Source: an uncultured Pseudomonadota bacterium (lineage in GTDB: Bacteria > Myxococcota_A > UBA796 > GCA-2862545). From it: 12,253 nucleotides of DNA. The stretch's first letter is position 1; each line of letters opens with the position of its first letter. Below, in pieces: positions 6,922 to 12,253 of this stretch. Made by a program: the position numbers and the translations under genes. Location: the NCBI GenBank assembly GCA_937891875.1, contig CALATR010000090.1, forward strand, positions 1 through 12,253, in the 5' to 3' direction. The notes beneath the pieces are model-generated. The model searched no databases and was not told where the DNA came from. It saw only the letters and a list, made by a program, of their open reading frames with translations.

Positions 6922-9752
6922 CGCTCGTCCTCCACGACGGCATCCTCGCCCAGGCTGACGAGTGCGCGCAGGGCGTCGTCGTCGAGCTCGGTGACCCAGC
7001 CCTCGCCCGAGCCGACCACCTGTTCGGCCAGCGCGCGTTTCTCCTCGAGCAACGCGTCGATCCGCTCCTCCAAGGTCCCCTGCGTGATCATCTTGTACAC
7101 CTGCACGTTGCGGTGCTGGCCGATGCGGTAGGCGCGATCGGTCGCCTGGTCCTCGACCGCGGGGTTCCACCAGCGGTCGTAGTGGATGACGTGGGTGGCG
7201 CGGGTCAGGTTGAGGCCTGTGCCCCCGGCCCGCAGGCTGATGATCAGCACGGGGGCTGCGTCCTCGTCTTCCTGGAACGCGTCGACCATGCGCTCGCGCT
7301 CGTGGGCGGCGGTGCCGCCGTGCAGGAAGGGGGCCTCCATCGAGAAGGTGTCGCGCAGGAAGGTCTTCAGCCGCTCTCCCATCTCCCGGTACTGGGTGAA
7401 GATCAGGGCGCGGTCGTTGGCCTCGGTGATGGCGGTGATCAGGTCGCGCACGCGCTCGAGCTTGCCGGAACGCCCGGCCAGGGGCCCGCCCTCCTTCAGG
7501 TAGTGGTCGGGATGGTTGCAGACCTGCTTGAGCGCCGTGAGCATGGCGAGGACGCGGCCGCGGCGCTCGATGTCCTCCGCCTCGCGGATCCGCTCCATCG
7601 ACTCCTCGAAGACCTGCTCGTACAGGCGGGCCTGCTCGGCGGTGAGCGAGGTGTAGTCCTTGCGCTCGATCTTGTCGGGGAGGTCGTCGATGATGTCGGG
7701 ATCGGACTTGAGCCGGCGCATCAGGAACGGCGAGACGCCCAGCCGCAGCTGGTTGGCGAGGTCTTCGTCGCCGAACCGCTCGATGGGCACGGCGACGTTT
7801 CGGTGGAACGCGCGCCTGGGGCCGAGCAGGCCGGGGACGAGGAACTCCATCAGCGACCACAGCTCGTCGAGGCGGTTCTCGACCGGGGTGCCGGACATGG
7901 CGACCCGGTGGCGGGCGCGCAGTCCACGGGCAGCACGGGCGCGCTTGCTGTCGGGGTTCTTGATGGCCTGGGCCTCGTCGAGCACGACCACGTCCCAGTC
8001 GAACTCCTCGAGGTCCTCGGCGTCGCGGGAGAGCAGGCCATAGGTCGTGAGCACGACGTCGTGCCCGCGGAAGCGGCGAGGATTGCGGTACAGGCCGTGG
8101 TAGCGCATCACCTTGAGATCGGGCGCGAAACGCTTGATCTCGCGGGTCCAGTTGCCGAGCACGGACGTCGGGCAGACCACCAGGTGGGGCTTTCCAGTGC
8201 GGCCGCGGGAGAGCAGGTAGGCGATGAGCTGCACGGTCTTGCCCAGGCCCATGTCGTCGGCGAGGCAGGCACCGAGGCCGAGGCGGCCCAGGGTGACGAG
8301 CCAGCTGAAGCCGCGATGCTGGTAGGGGCGCAGGGTGCCGACGAAGCCTTCGGGGACGGGCGTCTCGGGCGGATTGCGCAGGGCCTCGATGATGAGGTCC
8401 AGGCGCTGGTCGGCGACGACCGGAATCCCCTGATGCTCGCCGGTGAGCACGGCGCGCAGGGCGGCGGCGCCGGGGAGGGTGCCCTCTCCGGTCAGGTCGG
8501 TGGGGAGCTTCTTCACCTCGGCCGGGTCGAGCAGGACCCACTGGCCATCGTGGCGGACGATCGGGCTCTTCTTCTTGATGAGGGCGTGGAAGGTGTCGCC
8601 GTCCACCTGGCGGTCGCCGATGGTGACCTCCCAGCGGAAGGTCAGCAGGCCGTCCAGGCTGATCGCGCCGTCGGCGTCGGTGTCGGGGACCTCGATGCGC
8701 ATCCGGGCACGCAGGCGGCGGCTGCCGGCGGCCTCGAACTCGGCGGGAATCCGAACGACGAAGCCTGCTTCTCGCAGAGCTGGCGCCCCCTTGGACAGGA
8801 AGCTCCACGCCTCGTCGGCATTCAGCATGAGGTCGATCGGACGCTCGCCCTGGAGCGCCTTGCGCAGCGGGCCCCAGGTGCGGCTGGCGCGGGCGAGTCC
8901 TCGGAGCGCGTGGTGGGCGGGGTGCTCGTGGGACTGCCCGCCGAGCTCGATCTCCGGACCGGCGTCCCAGGCGGCCTCGATGGGCACGCTGGCGTCGGCG
9001 TCATGACCGGCGACCAGCTGCAGCTTGAGCGGGAAGCTGCTCCCCCGGCCGCGGGGCAGGCCGAGCTTGAGGCCGAGCACGACCGCACCGGCATCCGCTT
9101 CGTTGGACCAGGCGCGGAGCAGCTCGGGGATGGCCTGGTAGCGGGCCTCGCGCAGCTGGAAGGAGGCGTCGGGCCCCCGGAGGGACTCGCCGAGGTCGCG
9201 CGCCCAGCCACGGGCGGGGTTGGGCCAGGTCTCGGTCCGGTAGAGGGTGTCGATCGTGCGATCGACCCAGCCGCGCACGACCCGGCGGGCGGTGGGCAGG
9301 GTCACGGGTCCGCGGTCGTTGAGCGGCTCGGCGCGGGACCAGGCGGGCAGGGCGGCGGCGATGTCGTCGAGGGAGCGGCGGTCCTCCTCGTGCATGAAGA
9401 GAGCGCGCCAGCGGGCCTCCCCGTCGATGACGGTGGGCACGGCACGCTGGGCCGCAGCCAGGCGCAGGCCGAGCTTCACCGCGGCGGCGAGGCAGCGGAC
9501 GCCGTCGCTGACCTTGGCGTCGCGGGGCAGATCCACCATCATCGGCACGAGCTCGGCGAAGTCCACGTCGAGACCGTAGGTTCGCCGACGCTTGTAGCCC
9601 TCACCGGGCGACGCGAGCGGGCGGGTCGCCCCTTCTCCGGAGAGGCGGAGCAGCAAGGGCAGCTCCCTCCCGGCGGTCACCTCGAGGGGCTCCTCGAGCG
9701 ACCAGAAGAACACTCGACCCTCGCTTGTCCACGTGGTCTGCACCTGGGGCAA
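6918..9752 (-). CDS. SNF2/HepA-family DNA-dependent ATPase (YwqA-like)
   Basis: This is a 944-aa superfamily 2 DNA translocase. Residues 1-465 form the long N-terminal extension of bacterial SNF2 proteins (the SNF2-associated region). The ATPase core starts near 469 (LRPYQHRGFSWL). It has Walker A DDMGLGKT with Lys505, motif Ia LVVCPTSVLGNW, a DEAQ box at 592-595 and motif III MSGTPVENRLDELW. The second lobe, from ~757, includes LIFTQYREMG, SLRAGGTGLNLT and the QATDRAYRIGQ arginine-finger motif (869-879). All catalytic motifs look intact, so the protein should be active. The start is TTG: GGAGGA ends 5 nt before it, whereas the next candidate, a GTG three codons in, would be too far from that site. 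It is the first gene of a coupled pair with the SWIM gene. No methyltransferase or DrmA/DrmB-like gene lies nearby, so nothing points to a DISARM-type defence role. Confidence 0.95.
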   Translation of the reverse strand: MPQVQTTWTSEGRVFFWSLEEPLEVTAGRELPLLLRLSGEGATRPLASPGEGYKRRRTYGLDVDFAELVPMMVDLPRDAKVSDGVRCLAAAVKLGLRLAAAQRAVPTVIDGEARWRALFMHEEDRRSLDDIAAALPAWSRAEPLNDRGPVTLPTARRVVRGWVDRTIDTLYRTETWPNPARGWARDLGESLRGPDASFQLREARYQAIPELLRAWSNEADAGAVVLGLKLGLPRGRGSSFPLKLQLVAGHDADASVPIEAAWDAGPEIELGGQSHEHPAHHALRGLARASRTWGPLRKALQGERPIDLMLNADEAWSFLSKGAPALREAGFVVRIPAEFEAAGSRRLRARMRIEVPDTDADGAISLDGLLTFRWEVTIGDRQVDGDTFHALIKKKSPIVRHDGQWVLLDPAEVKKLPTDLTGEGTLPGAAALRAVLTGEHQGIPVVADQRLDLIIEALRNPPETPVPEGFVGTLRPYQHRGFSWLVTLGRLGLGACLADDMGLGKTVQLIAYLLSRGRTGKPHLVVCPTSVLGNWTREIKRFAPDLKVMRYHGLYRNPRRFRGHDVVLTTYGLLSRDAEDLEEFDWDVVVLDEAQAIKNPDSKRARAARGLRARHRVAMSGTPVENRLDELWSLMEFLVPGLLGPRRAFHRNVAVPIERFGDEDLANQLRLGVSPFLMRRLKSDPDIIDDLPDKIERKDYTSLTAEQARLYEQVFEESMERIREAEDIERRGRVLAMLTALKQVCNHPDHYLKEGGPLAGRSGKLERVRDLITAITEANDRALIFTQYREMGERLKTFLRDTFSMEAPFLHGGTAAHERERMVDAFQEDEDAAPVLIISLRAGGTGLNLTRATHVIHYDRWWNPAVEDQATDRAYRIGQHRNVQVYKMITQGTLEERIDALLEEKRALAEQVVGSGEGWVTELDDDALRALVSLGEDAVVEDER

Positions 9753-9757
9753 CGAGA

Positions 9758-9763
9758 TCCTCC
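9758..9763 (-). promoter_or_regulatory. Strong ribosome-binding site that decides the TTG start of the SNF2 gene
   Basis: GGAGGA, the best Shine-Dalgarno match in the window, lies 5 nt before TTG at 9752. The GTG at 9743 would be 14 nt away. This makes TTG the likely initiator. Confidence 0.7.
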
Positions 9764-9871
9764 CGCGGGCCGCGTCGGCGACCCCAGTGTTTCGATGATC
9801 TGCTCTCTGTCAGGCAGATACACGACACCGCGCATCGTACTCGCCTTGTGTCGTCGGTCGGCGCGCGTCGT

Positions 9872-9883
9872 GGACCCGGGTCC
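9872..9883. repeat. 12-bp perfect palindrome upstream of the SNF2 operon
   Basis: GGACCCGGGTCC is fully self-complementary and lies about 120 bp before the helicase start. It may be an operator half or whole, but in GC-rich DNA such a palindrome can occur by chance. Confidence 0.35.
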
Positions 9884-9995
9884 GTAAAGAGCGTGTCAGG
9901 AGCCCGTCGGGTACGGAGTTGACGCACCGTTCAGGATCGGGGTCGGGGAGCGACCACAGGCGATGTCAATTCGACACGGGTGGAGCGGGACGCCG

Positions 9996-10019
9996 GGCGG
10001 AAGCGATCGCCGTTCCGCC
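9996..10019 (-). terminator. Possible terminator hairpin after the small acidic gene
   Basis: GGCGGAA (9996-10002) and TTCCGCC (10013-10019) pair perfectly around a 10-nt loop that itself contains the palindrome GCGATCGC. The hairpin starts 39 bp past the stop of the acidic gene. It has no T-run, so termination is uncertain; it may only protect the 3' end. Confidence 0.35.
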
Positions 10020-10058
10020 GAGGTCTTGCGCAGGCACCCGTCGGGGCAGCGAGGAACG

Positions 10059-10409
10059 CTAGAAGTCGTCCTCGTCCTCGTCCTCGTCCTCGTCGTTGTC
10101 GTCGGCGACCTCGTCCCACTCGATGTTGCACAGGCGCTCGAGCAGGCTGACGATCTCCTCGCCGGTGTACTCGAACTCGTCGTTCGAGGTCATCTCGGAC
10201 TCGAGCACTTCCTTGAGCGGCGCGTCCAGCTCACCCTCTTCCTCGAGGCTGATGAGGATGTCGTCGATGCCGTTCTCATCGGCGTACAGCTCGAGTTGCT
10301 CGATCACGAAGTCCACGATGGGCTCCGCGTCGGGGGTGTCGTTGTAGGCCTCGAGGAGCTCGTCGAGCTCGTCCACGAGGTTCTCGCGGAACTCGTTGTC
10401 CAGGATCAT
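10059..10409 (-). CDS. Small, strongly acidic protein of unknown function
   Basis: The product is 116 aa and I do not recognise its family. Its first ~100 residues are rich in Asp, Glu and Leu and look mostly helical (ENLVDELDELLEAY, VDFVIEQLELYAD, EEIVSLLERL). It ends in an almost purely acidic tail, DDNDEDEDEDEDDF. There is one Cys (in LCNIEW), no signal peptide and no membrane segment. The ATG at 10409 was chosen because GGAG lies 6 nt upstream; the frame stays open further upstream to 10529, but that extension is basic, Pro-rich and has no ribosome-binding site. The gene stands alone, divergent from the adenosine deaminase and 306 bp before the SNF2 operon. Its charge suggests a soluble protein that binds a basic partner or metal, or mimics nucleic acid; this is only a guess. 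Confidence 0.83.
   Translation of the reverse strand: MILDNEFRENLVDELDELLEAYNDTPDAEPIVDFVIEQLELYADENGIDDILISLEEEGELDAPLKEVLESEMTSNDEFEYTGEEIVSLLERLCNIEWDEVADDNDEDEDEDEDDF
10068..10091 (-). repeat. Hexamer repeat coding the Glu-Asp tail
   Basis: Four exact GAGGAC units (GTCCTC on the plus strand) encode Glu-Asp pairs at the C-terminus of the acidic protein. Because the unit is 6 bp, gain or loss by slippage would keep the frame and change only tail length. Confidence 0.8.
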
Positions 10410-10435
10410 CTGTCGCTCCGGGGGAGGGCGGAATC

Positions 10436-10449
10436 GGGTGCTAGCACCC
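10436..10449. promoter_or_regulatory. 14-bp perfect palindrome between divergent genes (candidate operator)
   Basis: GGGTGCTAGCACCC is fully symmetric. It is 26 bp before the acidic gene start and about 120 bp before the deaminase start, in the 160-bp divergent gap. The position fits an operator acting mainly on the acidic gene. The regulator is unknown. Confidence 0.4.
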
Positions 10450-10466
10450 TCCACGCGGCCCTTCAA
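10438..10466 (-). promoter_or_regulatory. Possible sigma-70-type promoter of the acidic gene
   Basis: On the minus strand TTGAAG (10466-10461) is followed after exactly 17 bp by TAGCAC (10443-10438). The -35 matches consensus at 4 of 6 positions and the -10 is poor (3 of 6). The -10 falls inside the 14-bp palindrome, so a repressor there would block it. Confidence 0.28.
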
Positions 10467-10569
10467 GGCGGTTGTCGATCTGGGGTGGGGAGTGGACGGC
10501 CAGAGTGTGCCAGACGGGTCTATGCACAACCAAGCTACCCCTCGTCCCAGGTCGCGCTAACGTGATGCC

Positions 10570-11799
10570 ATGTTCACCGATGACCTGCTGAAAGCTCTCC
10601 CGAAGTCCGATCTGCACTGCCACCTCGATGGCTCGCTGCGCATCCCCACGCTCATCGAGCTGGCGCGCGAGCAGGGGGTCAAGCTGCCCTCCGACACCGA
10701 GGAGGGACTGCGCGAGCTGGTGTTCAAGGAGTCGTACCGCGACCTCCCCGAGTACCTGCACGGCTTCGCCTACACCTGCGCGGTGCTCACCGACCTGGAG
10801 GCGCTCGAGCGGGTCTCCTACGAGCTCGGTCAGGACTGCCTCGCCGAGGGCGTCTGCTATCTGGAGGTCCGCTTCGCCCCCCAGCTGCACGTGCGCCCCG
10901 GCATCACCGTCGCCGACGTGCTCCAGGCGGTCGACCGGGGCCTCGATCGGGTTCGCCGCGAGCACGAGAACTCCCCCGACGTCAGCGAGAAGGGCCACCC
11001 GCCGTTCCGCTATGGGCTCATCACCTGCGCCATGCGCAACTTCAGTGCCGGATTCTCCCCGTACTACGCCAACCTCCTGGATGTGCTGGGCAAGCACTGG
11101 TCCATGAAGGACGTCTACTCGGTCGCCTCGCAGACCCTGGTCCGCGAGGTGGTCGACGCGCGCGATCGGCTGGGCATCCCGGTGGCCGGCTTCGACCTCG
11201 CGGGCGCAGAGGCGGGCCACCCGGCCAGCGATCACGTGCAGGCCTACGCCTACGCCCACCAGCACTTCCTCAAGAAGACCGTGCACGCGGGGGAGGCCTA
11301 CGGCCCGGAGAGCATCTTCCAGGGCATCACCCTGCTCCACGCCGATCGCGTCGGCCACGGCACCCACCTGTTCCGGACCGACATGGTGCAGAGCAGCGAT
11401 CCGGTCCGCTACGTGCGCCAGCTGGCCGAGTACATCGCTGACCGGCGGATCACCCTGGAGGTCTGCATCACCAGCAACCTCCAGACGCTGCCGGAGCTGC
11501 GCCGGGTCGAGGATCACCCGCTCGGCCGCATGATCGACGAGCGCCTGTCCTGCACCCTGTGCACGGACAACCGTCTGGTCTCGAGCACGACCGTGAGCCG
11601 CGAGCTGCGCCTGGCGGCCGACGCCTTCAAGCTCCGCCCCAGCCAGCTGCGCAACCTGGTGCTCCACGGCTTCAAGCGCAGCTTCTTCGCCGGCTCCTAC
11701 AAGGAGAAGCGCGCCTACGTACGCCAGGTCATCGACCACTACGACACGGTCGCAGCCGAGCACGGGGTTCCGCGGGTCCAGCGCGGAGATTTCGTCTAG
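10570..11799 (+). CDS. add: Adenosine deaminase family protein
   Basis: The product is 409 aa, a zinc-dependent aminohydrolase that would convert adenosine or deoxyadenosine to inosine forms in purine salvage. Family residues are in order: His16 and His18 (DLHCHLDGSLR), zinc ligand His239 with catalytic Glu242 (HAGEAYGPESI), His263 (RVGHGTHL) and zinc ligand Asp333. FDLAGAEAGH (208-217) matches the FDLAGDE substrate loop, with Ala where many members have Asp. Asp333 is followed by Asn (CTDNRLVSST) instead of the usual second Asp; from memory, TDN also occurs in actinobacterial deaminases. The protein is longer than the E. coli enzyme (333 aa), mostly through extra sequence around residues 135-200 and 266-300. 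An in-frame TAA 9 bp upstream fixes the ATG; there is no clear Shine-Dalgarno. A related substrate such as aminodeoxyfutalosine cannot be excluded. The gene is transcribed alone. Confidence 0.92.
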   Translation: MFTDDLLKALPKSDLHCHLDGSLRIPTLIELAREQGVKLPSDTEEGLRELVFKESYRDLPEYLHGFAYTCAVLTDLEALERVSYELGQDCLAEGVCYLEVRFAPQLHVRPGITVADVLQAVDRGLDRVRREHENSPDVSEKGHPPFRYGLITCAMRNFSAGFSPYYANLLDVLGKHWSMKDVYSVASQTLVREVVDARDRLGIPVAGFDLAGAEAGHPASDHVQAYAYAHQHFLKKTVHAGEAYGPESIFQGITLLHADRVGHGTHLFRTDMVQSSDPVRYVRQLAEYIADRRITLEVCITSNLQTLPELRRVEDHPLGRMIDERLSCTLCTDNRLVSSTTVSRELRLAADAFKLRPSQLRNLVLHGFKRSFFAGSYKEKRAYVRQVIDHYDTVAAEHGVPRVQRGDFV

Positions 11800-11803
11800 C
11801 GGA

Positions 11804-11888
11804 GGTCCGGACCGCGCAGCGAGGCCGGAGGCCCGCTAGAACGCCGAGATCGTCCCGCGCAGCGGGACGACCGAAGGGGCCGTAGCAA
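11804..11888. repeat. Two diverged copies of a GC-rich intergenic motif (REP-like)
   Basis: CCGCGCAGCG occurs at 11812-11821 and again at 11855-11864. Each copy is followed by a related stretch with CCGGAGG or CCGAAGG and then CGCTAG or CCGTAG, and each is preceded by inverted-repeat sequence (GGTCCGGACC at 11804-11813). The 43-bp spacing and shared tail suggest a duplicated intergenic element of the REP kind rather than coding DNA. Confidence 0.4.
11850..11870. terminator. Strong hairpin downstream of the deaminase (possible bidirectional terminator)
   Basis: TCGTCCCGC (11850-11858) pairs perfectly with GCGGGACGA (11862-11870) across a GCA loop, giving a 9-bp, mostly G-C stem. It lies 51 bp past the deaminase stop and between convergent genes. 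No T-run follows on either strand, so it may be a weak terminator or an mRNA-stabilising stem. Confidence 0.45.
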
Positions 11889-11984
11889 GGCAAGCCGCGC
11901 GAATGGCACCGCCACGAGAGACGCCGGAGGCGGATCGAGTGGGAGAAGGTGTCCTTCGCGTGGTTTGACGCAGCGTTCTGCGGT

Positions 11985-12048
11985 GGCCATCCGGCCATCC
12001 GGCCATCCGGCCATCCGGTCATCCGGCCATCCGGTCATCCGGCCATCC
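11985..12048. repeat. 8-bp tandem repeat array, eight copies
   Basis: Eight contiguous octamers are present: GGCCATCC at copies 1-4, 6 and 8, and GGTCATCC at copies 5 and 7. A degenerate GGACTTCC follows at 12049-12056. The C/T alternation in copies 5-8 shows a 16-bp unit duplicated once. The array lies between convergent genes, 16 bp before the stop of the minus-strand membrane protein gene. The 8-bp unit is not a multiple of three and no plausible gene covers it, so it is most likely a non-coding minisatellite. Confidence 0.9.
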
Positions 12049-12063
12049 GGACTTCCGCCCTCC

Positions 12064-12253
12064 CTACCCCACCACTTCCACGTCGCTCACCCGACTCCCG
12101 GCCCCCAGCGCGCCGACGGAGAGCAGGAGCGGGAGCACGGTGCGCCAACGGGTGGACAGGCCCTGGTTGACGGCGACGACGGCGAGGGCGACGGAGAGGG
12201 GGGTGCCGACGATGGCGGCGACGGAGCTGGCCTTCTTGATGGCGCCGAACCAG
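12064..12253 (-). CDS. C-terminal part of an integral membrane protein; N-terminus beyond window
   Basis: The last 62 codons of a minus-strand gene end at TAG (12064-12066). Two hydrophobic stretches fit membrane helices: about SVAAIVGTPLSVALAVVAV, then VLPLLLSVGALGAG, joined by a short loop with basic residues (NQGLSTRWR). A short polar tail ending VSDVEVVG follows. The start is outside the window and too little is present to name a family. Codon use has GC-rich third positions like the other genes. It converges with the deaminase gene, and the octamer array lies just past its stop. Confidence 0.68.
   Translation of the reverse strand, partial: WFGAIKKASSVAAIVGTPLSVALAVVAVNQGLSTRWRTVLPLLLSVGALGAGSRVSDVEVVG

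Larger units (their letters stand above)
9753..10058. other. Non-coding gap before the SNF2-SWIM operon
   Basis: About 306 bp with no convincing gene on either strand. It should hold the helicase promoter; TACGAT on the minus strand near 9836-9841 is a possible -10, without a good -35. It also contains an inverted repeat ATCTGC/GCAGAT (9798-9803 and 9814-9819) in the likely mRNA leader, a 12-bp palindrome at 9872-9883, a short dyad TGTC-N5-GACA at 9964-9976, and a 7-bp inverted repeat at 9996-10019. None of these can be tied to a known regulator by eye. Confidence 0.6.

Noticed and set aside
5785..8808. A 1007-aa version of the SWIM protein starting at 8808
   Set aside because: The first ~630 residues are an Arg/Pro-rich out-of-frame reading of the helicase; the ATGA start at 6921 is far better.
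5785..9752. SNF2 plus SWIM pair as a DISARM-like phage-defence island
   Set aside because: No methyltransferase, DrmA/B/C-like gene, integrase or other defence gene is present; the pair matches the common YwqA-YwqB arrangement.
9680..9835. Short minus-strand frame from ATG 9835 (MRGVVYLPDREQIIETLG) as a leader peptide or helicase N-terminus
   Set aside because: It is in a different frame from the helicase, becomes Arg/Pro-rich on entering the helicase gene and has no ribosome-binding site.
7113..9887. Plus-strand 924-aa open frame as a gene
   Set aside because: It is antisense to the SNF2 ATPase, whose motifs are all intact; composition is typical of a GC-rich antisense shadow.
10410..10529. 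Upstream start at 10529 for the acidic protein
   Set aside because: The added 40 residues are basic and Pro-rich, lack a ribosome-binding site and would cover the palindrome; the ATG at 10409 has GGAG at ideal spacing.
10441..11763. Minus-strand 440-aa open frame as a gene
   Set aside because: It is antisense to the adenosine deaminase with its conserved metal ligands.
11796..12038. Minus-strand frames reading MTGWPDGRMAGWPDG as a repeat protein
   Set aside because: The peptide is just the translated 8-bp array followed by antisense sequence; no ribosome-binding site or conserved part.
11985..12048. Octamer array as a CRISPR
   Set aside because: Units are 8 bp and contiguous with no spacers.

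Overview
High-GC bacterial chromosomal DNA with tightly packed genes. Most genes lie on the minus strand and start with GGAG-type ribosome-binding sites. The gene set is a PfaA-like multidomain ketoacyl synthase, a bacterial SNF2 helicase paired with a SWIM zinc-finger protein, and an actinobacterial/myxobacterial-style adenosine deaminase. Together with strong GC bias at third codon positions (shown by very long open antisense frames), this fits Myxococcota or a related deltaproteobacterial lineage. That placement is an inference; there is no rRNA or other phylogenetic marker in the window.

Layout. Bases 1-5676 (minus) hold the first 1892 codons of a type I polyketide/polyunsaturated-fatty-acid-synthase-like enzyme that runs off the left edge: a divergent nitronate-monooxygenase-like N-terminal region, ketosynthase (KS), malonyl-type acyltransferase (AT), an acyl-carrier-like domain with Thr at the pantetheine Ser position, and a second KS cut by the window edge. 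A 24-bp near-perfect palindrome sits in the 108-bp gap before it. Bases 5785-9752 (minus) hold a two-gene operon: a 944-aa SNF2-family ATPase followed, with an ATGA stop/start overlap, by a 378-aa SWIM zinc-finger protein with a winged-helix-like C-terminus. About 300 bp of non-coding DNA with several inverted repeats follows. Bases 10059-10409 (minus) encode a 116-aa very acidic protein of unknown function. It diverges from an adenosine deaminase family gene (10570-11799, plus), and a 14-bp perfect palindrome lies between the two. The right end (11800-12063) is non-coding, with a strong hairpin, a duplicated GC-rich motif and an 8-bp tandem repeat. Bases 12064-12253 (minus) hold the last 62 codons of a membrane protein.

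How the genes relate. The SNF2 and SWIM genes are clearly one translationally coupled unit, of the same kind as Bacillus ywqA-ywqB. The ketoacyl synthase is downstream on the same strand, but the 108-bp gap, its own ribosome-binding site and the palindrome suggest separate control. I see no mechanistic link between the lipid/polyketide enzyme, the helicase pair and the deaminase. No mobile element, CRISPR array, tRNA or rRNA was seen. No wholly new system is evident. The most unusual signals are the Thr-type carrier domain, the NMO-like N-terminus, the palindrome before the synthase, and the octamer array.
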